Positions 59,515 to 64,000 of a stretch of DNA of 64,000 nt are shown piece by piece. The stretch is taken from assembly GCF_018613675.1 (NCBI RefSeq), contig NZ_JAGGPQ010000026.1:87209-151208 (forward strand). Direction: 5' to 3'. The translations under genes and the position numbers were made by a program. Every line of letters starts with the position of its first letter. Positions within the stretch are counted from its first letter, which is position 1. Origin of the DNA: Arthrobacter sp. ISL-85 (GTDB lineage: Bacteria; Actinomycetota; Actinomycetes; Actinomycetales; Micrococcaceae). The notes below the pieces were generated by a model. That model was not told where the DNA came from. It was given only the letters and a program-made list of their open reading frames with translations, and searched no databases.

Positions 59515-60492
59515 CTAGAAGAGCGCGACCTTGGGCACGGCGGGGAAGATCGCGTCCAGGGCGGCAAGGTCTTCCCGCGTGGGCACCCAGTTCGCTGCTT
59601 CCGCGTTCTGCCGGACCTGTTCGGGGCGGGTGGCGCCGGCGATGACGCTGGCCACCGAGGGCTGGGCGGCGAGCCAGGAGAATGCCACCTCGATCTCCGT
59701 CAGGCCGCGTTCCTTGGCGAAGGCGCTGTACCTGCCCAGCTGGTCCCAGTCGGCGTCGTCCACCAAGTTGGTGCGGGTGTGGCTGAGCCGGGACCCTTCC
59801 GGAGCGTGGCCCGGCGAGTACTTGCCCGTCAGCAGGCCGTTGGCCAGCGGGAAGTACGGCAGGACGCCCAGGCCGAACTCCTCGGCCGCCGGGGTCACCT
59901 CAAGCTCGGCGCGCCGGTCCAGCAGGTTGTAGTGGTTCTGCGAGGAAATGAACCGGGCCGTCCCCAGTTCGCGGGCCACGTACTCCGCCTGGGCGATCTG
60001 CCAGCCGGACCGGTTGGAGTGGCCGATGTAGCGGACCTTGCCGCTGCTGACCAGGGTGTCCAGCGCTGCCAGGGTCTCGTCGATGGGCGTCAGCGGGTCC
60101 GGGGTGTGGAACTGGTACAGGTCGATCCAATCCGTACCGAGCCGCCGCAGCGAGGCTTCCACCGCCTGGATGATGTAGCGCCGTGATCCGCGGGCACCGA
60201 AGTCCGGACCGTTGGCACCCTTGGTGTCCATGCCGAACTTGGTGGCAAGGACCACCTCTCCACGACGGCCGCCCAAGGCCTTGCCGAGCATGGTTTCGCT
60301 GAGTCCCGGTTCCCTGCCGTAATTGTCTGCCACGTCGAACAGTGTGATGCCGGCATCGATTGCGGCGTTGACGACCGCGTCCGTGGCCTCCTGCGACTCC
60401 GTGGCGGTGTTGGCACGGCCAAGGTTGTTGCAGCCCAGGCCTACGGCGGACACTGTCAGGCCTGATTTTCCAACGCGGCGGTAACTGGTCAC
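59515..60492 (-). CDS. Aldo/keto reductase
   Basis: NADPH-dependent reductase of 325 aa with the full catalytic tetrad D53, Y58 (FDVADNYG), K85 (ATKFG) and H129 (YQFHTPDP), and the C-terminal cofactor site SVIAGATRPEQV. It belongs to the sugar-type AKR group (Tas/YghZ-like). Substrate unknown; the place next to a nucleoside hydrolase suggests a sugar or aldehyde derived from nucleosides. Ten bases separate it from the upstream gene. Confidence 0.9.
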   Translation of the reverse strand: MTSYRRVGKSGLTVSAVGLGCNNLGRANTATESQEATDAVVNAAIDAGITLFDVADNYGREPGLSETMLGKALGGRRGEVVLATKFGMDTKGANGPDFGARGSRRYIIQAVEASLRRLGTDWIDLYQFHTPDPLTPIDETLAALDTLVSSGKVRYIGHSNRSGWQIAQAEYVARELGTARFISSQNHYNLLDRRAELEVTPAAEEFGLGVLPYFPLANGLLTGKYSPGHAPEGSRLSHTRTNLVDDADWDQLGRYSAFAKERGLTEIEVAFSWLAAQPSVASVIAGATRPEQVRQNAEAANWVPTREDLAALDAIFPAVPKVALF

Positions 60493-60501
60493 GGACGTCT
60501 C

Positions 60502-61062
60502 CTAGAGGCTGAAGCTGCTGGCGGGCTTGGCGGAATGCTTGAGTTTGTAATGGTCCGGGTCGCTGTACGCGGCAGCCCCGATGCTGAGCTTGGTGAAGTC
60601 AAGTTCCTCGCCGCGGGCGCACACCTTGATGGCGTTGACTGCCTTGTTCACGTCCGGGCACAGGCAGAAGATGTTGAGCTTGTAATCGGTGAATTGGGAC
60701 CGCTCCACCGTGCCCAGGCCGCGCCACGCCAAGTGGCTGATGAGGGCGTCCTTGGCCTTCTGCTCAAGGTAGCGGTCGCGTTCAGTGCCTTCCCTGGTCT
60801 TGAGGGCGAACTGCGCCACCACCCAGAACTGCTCCTCCACAGGGATCTCGGCGTATCCGTCCTCCGCGCACTGTGCCGCAAAGGCGTCCAGAAGGCCGTC
60901 CGCGGCGCCGGCATCGGGGACGTCCGTCTCCTCGGTCTTGCTCTGGTGTCCCACGGCACCGAAGTTCATGACGAACTGCGAATACTCCTCGTCGAACCAG
61001 GCTTCCCTGAAGTGGAGGGTGCCCTCATCGTCGCGCTTGTAGACCCTGACAATGCCGCTCAT
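60502..61062 (-). CDS. Hypothetical protein coupled to DUF402 gene (186 aa)
   Basis: An unrecognised soluble 186-aa protein. It starts at ATG 61062 (MSGIVRVYKRDDEGTLHF) with AAAGGAC upstream and overlaps the DUF402 stop by 4 bases. Features include an aromatic/acidic N-terminal part (REAWFDEEYSQFVMNFGAVG), a helical middle rich in Glu and Gln, and a C-terminal stretch CLCPDVNKAVNAIKVCARGEE with three cysteines. No catalytic motif can be assigned. The coupling indicates a functional relation to the DUF402 protein or dxs. Confidence 0.7.
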   Translation of the reverse strand: MSGIVRVYKRDDEGTLHFREAWFDEEYSQFVMNFGAVGHQSKTEETDVPDAGAADGLLDAFAAQCAEDGYAEIPVEEQFWVVAQFALKTREGTERDRYLEQKAKDALISHLAWRGLGTVERSQFTDYKLNIFCLCPDVNKAVNAIKVCARGEELDFTKLSIGAAAYSDPDHYKLKHSAKPASSFSL

Positions 61063-61679
61063 GTAATGCGTCCTTTGGTAAACCATTCAACGTCGGTGCC
61101 GTCGAAAGGCGCGTGCTGCGCCTTCACGGCGTGGTAGAGCCCGTCTGCGGCGGACTGGATGTCCTCGATCAGACGGTGTGGGTAATGCATGGAGACGCTG
61201 TGCTCCGCGAACTCGTCCTGGTCGTCGATGAAGACGCCGCGGTCCGCGGTGCGGATAACGTCGAGGTCCATGTCGATGGCATGGAACTCGGTCACGGCGG
61301 GGCGGATGTGCGTCCACTCGTGACCCACCGCGAGGTCGATGTACACCCGCACTCCGCCGGGATGGGCGGAGTCGTAGAACGTGGCCACCCAGTCACCTTG
61401 GCGCGGCACCAGCAGGACAGCGTCCGATCGGGTGTAGAAGGCCGCACCGGGTCGGGAACAGAACTCGTTGGTGCCCTGGAAGATCCACCACCCGTGCTGG
61501 TCCTCGCCCAGGTACCGCCCGGGCACCACCCAGTGGGCCTTGCCGTTCCATTTCCGGTTCCGGGAGACCACCAGCTGGCCCGGCTGCAGTCCGTTGGGAA
61601 CGCGCGTGGTGGTGGTGTGCAGGACCGGTCCGGACTCCCCCGCAGGCCCCGGGTACTTCAGTTCATCCTCGTCCTTCAC
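61059..61679 (-). CDS. DUF402 domain protein (Ntdp-type nucleotide phosphatase-like)
   Basis: A 206-aa protein with a DUF402 domain at about 85-195: VYIDLAVGHEWTHIR, FHAIDMDLDVIRTADRGVFI, DDQDEFAEHSV. Characterised relatives are phosphatases of nucleoside di/triphosphates or fluoroacetyl-CoA-type protective factors; activity here unknown. An N-terminal extension includes RVPNGLQPGQLVVSRNRKW. The GTG start overlaps the dxs stop by 4 bases, so it is made with dxs. Confidence 0.83.
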   Translation of the reverse strand: MKDEDELKYPGPAGESGPVLHTTTTRVPNGLQPGQLVVSRNRKWNGKAHWVVPGRYLGEDQHGWWIFQGTNEFCSRPGAAFYTRSDAVLLVPRQGDWVATFYDSAHPGGVRVYIDLAVGHEWTHIRPAVTEFHAIDMDLDVIRTADRGVFIDDQDEFAEHSVSMHYPHRLIEDIQSAADGLYHAVKAQHAPFDGTDVEWFTKGRIT

Positions 61680-63649
61680 AGAATCGGAAGGCTGCCGGTG
61701 GTGGGGTGCTGCTGCCCGGGCAGGGGCCGCGCGAAGGGAACCTTTGTTCCGAGGACCTGCGCTACGACGTCGTGCGTGATCTGCTGGGCGGTCAGCCCAA
61801 CGCGCTCCAGCACCTGGCTGCGGGTGCCGTGGTCAAGGAACTCCACCGGCAGGCCAACTTCATTCAGGGCAGTGTCGACGCCAGCGGCACGCATTTCCTG
61901 GCGGATGCGCGAGCCGACGCCGCCCGCACGGACGCCGTCTTCGATGCAAACCACCAGGCGGTGGTGCGAGGCCAGCGCAATGATGGACCGGCGGACCGGG
62001 AGGACCCAGCGCGGGTCCACCACCGTGGTGCTGATACCCTGCGCACCGAGCCGGTTGGAAACGTCCAGGGCCAGTTCGGCCATGGCACCGACGCTGATGA
62101 TCAGCACGTCGTTTTCCGTCGAGCCTGACGGCCGGCGGGCCAGGATGTCCACACCGTCGTTCAGCCGTTCCAGTGCATCGACTGCCGGACCAACGGATCC
62201 CTTGGAGAAGCGGACAACGCTGGGCGCATCACTGATGGCCACGGCCTCGCGCAGTTCCTCGCGGAGCCGGGTGGCGTCGCGGGGGGCGGCCAGGTGTAGG
62301 CCGGGGACGATCTGGACCATGGCCATGTCCCACATGCCGTGGTGGCTGGCGCCGTCAGGGCCGGTGACGCCGGCGCGGTCAAGGACGATGGTGACGCCGG
62401 CCTTGTGGAGGGCGACATCCATAAGCAACTGGTCGAACGCCCGGTTCAGGAACGTAGCGTAGACGGCAACGACGGGGTGCAGGCCGCCGAAGGCCATGCC
62501 CGCGGCGGCGGTCAGCGCATGCTGCTCGGCGATGCCGACGTCGATGACACGCTTGGGGTGCTTGGCGGCGAACTTGTGCAGGCCCACCGGGATGAGCATG
62601 GCGCCGGTGATTCCCACGATATCGTCGCGCTCATCGGCGATGGCGGCGATCTCGTCCGCGAACACGGAGGTCCAGGACGGTGCGCCGCCGGTGCCGGTGG
62701 GCTCGCCGGTTTCAGGATCGATAATGCCCACGGCATGGAACTGGTCGGCCTCATGGGCGCGGGCCGGAGCGTAGCCGTGGCCCTTTTCCGTCATGGCGTG
62801 GACGATCACGGGGCCGCCGTAGTTCCTGGCGGTGGAGAGTGCGTGCTCCATGGCCTGGAGGTCATGGCCGTCCACCGGGCCGATGTACTTCATGCCGAGG
62901 TCCTCGAACATGCCCTGCGGCGCCCACCAGTCCTTGATGCCCTTTTTCATGGCATGCAGGCTCTTGTATGTGAACTGGCCCGCGGGGCCGCCGTTCTGCA
63001 GCTTCTTCTTCCACCAGTCAAGGGCGCCCTCGTAGGCGGGGGCGGCGCGGAAGGAATCGATGGTGGGACGCAGTGAGGCAAGGTAGTCGGCGAATCCGCC
63101 CACTGTGCGCGCGTAGGACCGGCCGTTGTCATTGACCACGATGACCACGCGGCGCTTCTTGTCCGCTGCGATGTTGTTAATGGCCTCCCACGCCATGCCG
63201 CCGGTGAGGGCACCGTCACCCACAATGGCCACCACGTGCCGGTCGCCTTCGCCCGTGAGTTGGCGGGCCCGGGAAATTCCGTCGGCCCAGGACAGGGACG
63301 ACGACGCGTGGGAGCTCTCCACGATGTCGTGTTCGGACTCTGCCCGGGCGGGGTAGCCGGAAAGGCCGCCTTCCTGGCGGAGAGTGCTGAAGTCCTGGCG
63401 CCCGGTGAGGAGTTTGTGGACGTAGGACTGGTGGCCTGTGTCGAAGACGATGCTGTCACGGGGAGATTCGAAGATGCGGTGCACGGCCAGCGTCAGTTCC
63501 ACGACGCCGAGGTTGGGTCCGAGGTGGCCGCCCGTCTGGGAGACGTTCGTGATCAGGAAGTCCCTGATCTCCGAGGCCAGCTGTTCCAGCTGTTCATCGG
63601 TCAACTCGTTCAGGTCCTGCGGATTCCGGATGGTGTCCAAGATTCCCAA
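61676..63649 (-). CDS. dxs: 1-deoxy-D-xylulose-5-phosphate synthase
   Basis: First enzyme of the MEP isoprenoid pathway, a thiamine-diphosphate transketolase-like protein joining pyruvate and glyceraldehyde 3-phosphate. The 657-aa protein has GGHLGPNLGVVELT with the catalytic His, ThDP motif GDGALTGGMAWEAINN, GVTGPDGASHHGMWD and the C-terminal VVCIEDGVRAGGVG. The TTG at 63649 (LGILDTIRNPQDL) is chosen as start because AAGGAGG precedes it by five bases. Its 3' end is coupled to the DUF402 gene. Confidence 0.96.
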   Translation of the reverse strand: MGILDTIRNPQDLNELTDEQLEQLASEIRDFLITNVSQTGGHLGPNLGVVELTLAVHRIFESPRDSIVFDTGHQSYVHKLLTGRQDFSTLRQEGGLSGYPARAESEHDIVESSHASSSLSWADGISRARQLTGEGDRHVVAIVGDGALTGGMAWEAINNIAADKKRRVVIVVNDNGRSYARTVGGFADYLASLRPTIDSFRAAPAYEGALDWWKKKLQNGGPAGQFTYKSLHAMKKGIKDWWAPQGMFEDLGMKYIGPVDGHDLQAMEHALSTARNYGGPVIVHAMTEKGHGYAPARAHEADQFHAVGIIDPETGEPTGTGGAPSWTSVFADEIAAIADERDDIVGITGAMLIPVGLHKFAAKHPKRVIDVGIAEQHALTAAAGMAFGGLHPVVAVYATFLNRAFDQLLMDVALHKAGVTIVLDRAGVTGPDGASHHGMWDMAMVQIVPGLHLAAPRDATRLREELREAVAISDAPSVVRFSKGSVGPAVDALERLNDGVDILARRPSGSTENDVLIISVGAMAELALDVSNRLGAQGISTTVVDPRWVLPVRRSIIALASHHRLVVCIEDGVRAGGVGSRIRQEMRAAGVDTALNEVGLPVEFLDHGTRSQVLERVGLTAQQITHDVVAQVLGTKVPFARPLPGQQHPTTGSLPIL

Positions 63650-63724
63650 TGACCCCTCCTTCGGGTGGTAGACGTGCCGTTTAACTCTAACGCCTCGCCT
63701 CAAAAGCAAAGCTCACTTGCAAAG

Positions 63725-63763
63725 CCGAAGCCCCGGCTGGTCGGTGACCGGCCGGGGCTTCGG
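63725..63763 (-). terminator. Terminator after the aconitase gene
   Basis: Stem CCGAAGCCCCGGC / GCCGGGGCTTCGG with a 13-base inner region, about 28 bases after the acn stop on the minus strand, followed by CTTTGC. Confidence 0.75.
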
Positions 63764-63790
63764 GTGGATGGTGCCTGCTTGGCAGTTCCG

Positions 63791-64000
63791 CTAGTTCGCG
63801 GAGATCTGGCGCAGCACGTACTGCAGGATGCCGCCGTTGCGGTAGTAGTCCGCTTCACCCGGGGTATCGATGCGCAGGACGGCGTCGAAGGACTTCGAGG
63901 AGCCGTCCTCGGCGGTGGCGGTGACCTTCAGGGTCTTGGGCGTGGTGCCCTCGTTGAGGGCGGTGACGCCCTCCACCGAGAAGGTTTCCGTACCGGTCAG
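63791..64000 (-). CDS. acnA: Aconitate hydratase, C-terminal fragment
   Basis: The last 69 codons of an aconitase gene that runs off the right edge. The visible part (LTGTETFSVEGVTALNEG, then VLRIDTPGEADYYRNGGIL, ending RQISAN) is the swivelling C-terminal domain of AcnA-type aconitases, with the conserved arginine-containing R-I-D-T-x2-E region. The frame is open to the window end. Confidence 0.9.
   Translation of the reverse strand: MTGTETFSVEGVTALNEGTTPKTLKVTATAEDGSSKSFDAVLRIDTPGEADYYRNGGILQYVLRQISAN

Overview
The window reads as a chromosomal segment of a high-GC actinobacterium of the Micrococcaceae (Arthrobacter / Pseudarthrobacter / Paenarthrobacter type). This is inferred from codon bias towards G/C third positions, an ANTAR response regulator of the PdtaR kind, DUF3000, an HGxxPAAW membrane protein in the trp locus, a TIGR03085-type mycothiol-linked protein, a GabD2-type dehydrogenase and many ATGA/GTGA-coupled operons. 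No rRNA or species marker is present, so the genus is an inference.

Region 1 (1-6851) is accessory DNA: the inner end of an integrated element attached at the 3' end of a tRNA-Leu(CAA) gene. On the minus strand it holds a tyrosine integrase with probable arm-type repeats in front of it, a small excisionase-like HTH protein, a decayed secreted HNH nuclease gene (in-frame amber codon, no start), hsdM and hsdS of a type I restriction-modification system, a 48-aa cysteine-rich protein, two unrecognised genes, and a repeat-containing gene cut by the left edge. No hsdR is in the window. The far att site must lie to the left.

Region 2 (6852-34371) is conserved core: pdtaR, pyk, gltBD, lgt, a trp operon (trpE, Trp-associated membrane protein, HGxxPAAW protein, trpC, trpB, trpA) headed by hisI, then hisE-hisG-hisF, the riboflavin operon ribD-ribE-ribB-ribA-ribH under an FMN riboswitch, and rpe, rsmB, fmt, def. 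Most lie on the minus strand in tightly overlapping runs. The riboswitch leader carries a 27-codon ORF whose stop overlaps the ribD start.

Region 3 (34372-38087) has a PD-(D/E)XK-like nuclease gene, a tRNA-Val(CAC) on the minus strand, and a plus-strand tRNA cluster Gly-Cys-Val-Gly-Val in which Gly(GCC) and Val(GAC) are duplicated, followed by a small MT0933-like protein and a BenE transporter.

Region 4 (38084-50094) holds zapE, a rhodanese-sufE-ybaK run, a truncated short-chain dehydrogenase whose frame runs antisense through ybaK, an aldehyde dehydrogenase, an alpha/beta hydrolase, msrB, and a compact DUF6421-SDR-threonine aldolase cassette that is the best candidate for an undescribed metabolic module, then DUF3000.

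Region 5 (50107-64000) has an RNase D-like exonuclease, a fatty-acid beta-oxidation pair (thiolase and trifunctional-like FadB/J) behind a promoter containing a perfect palindrome, a complete ECF transporter (A-A fusion, T, S) next to a nucleoside hydrolase and an aldo/keto reductase, two small coupled genes, dxs, and the 3' end of an aconitase gene at the right edge.
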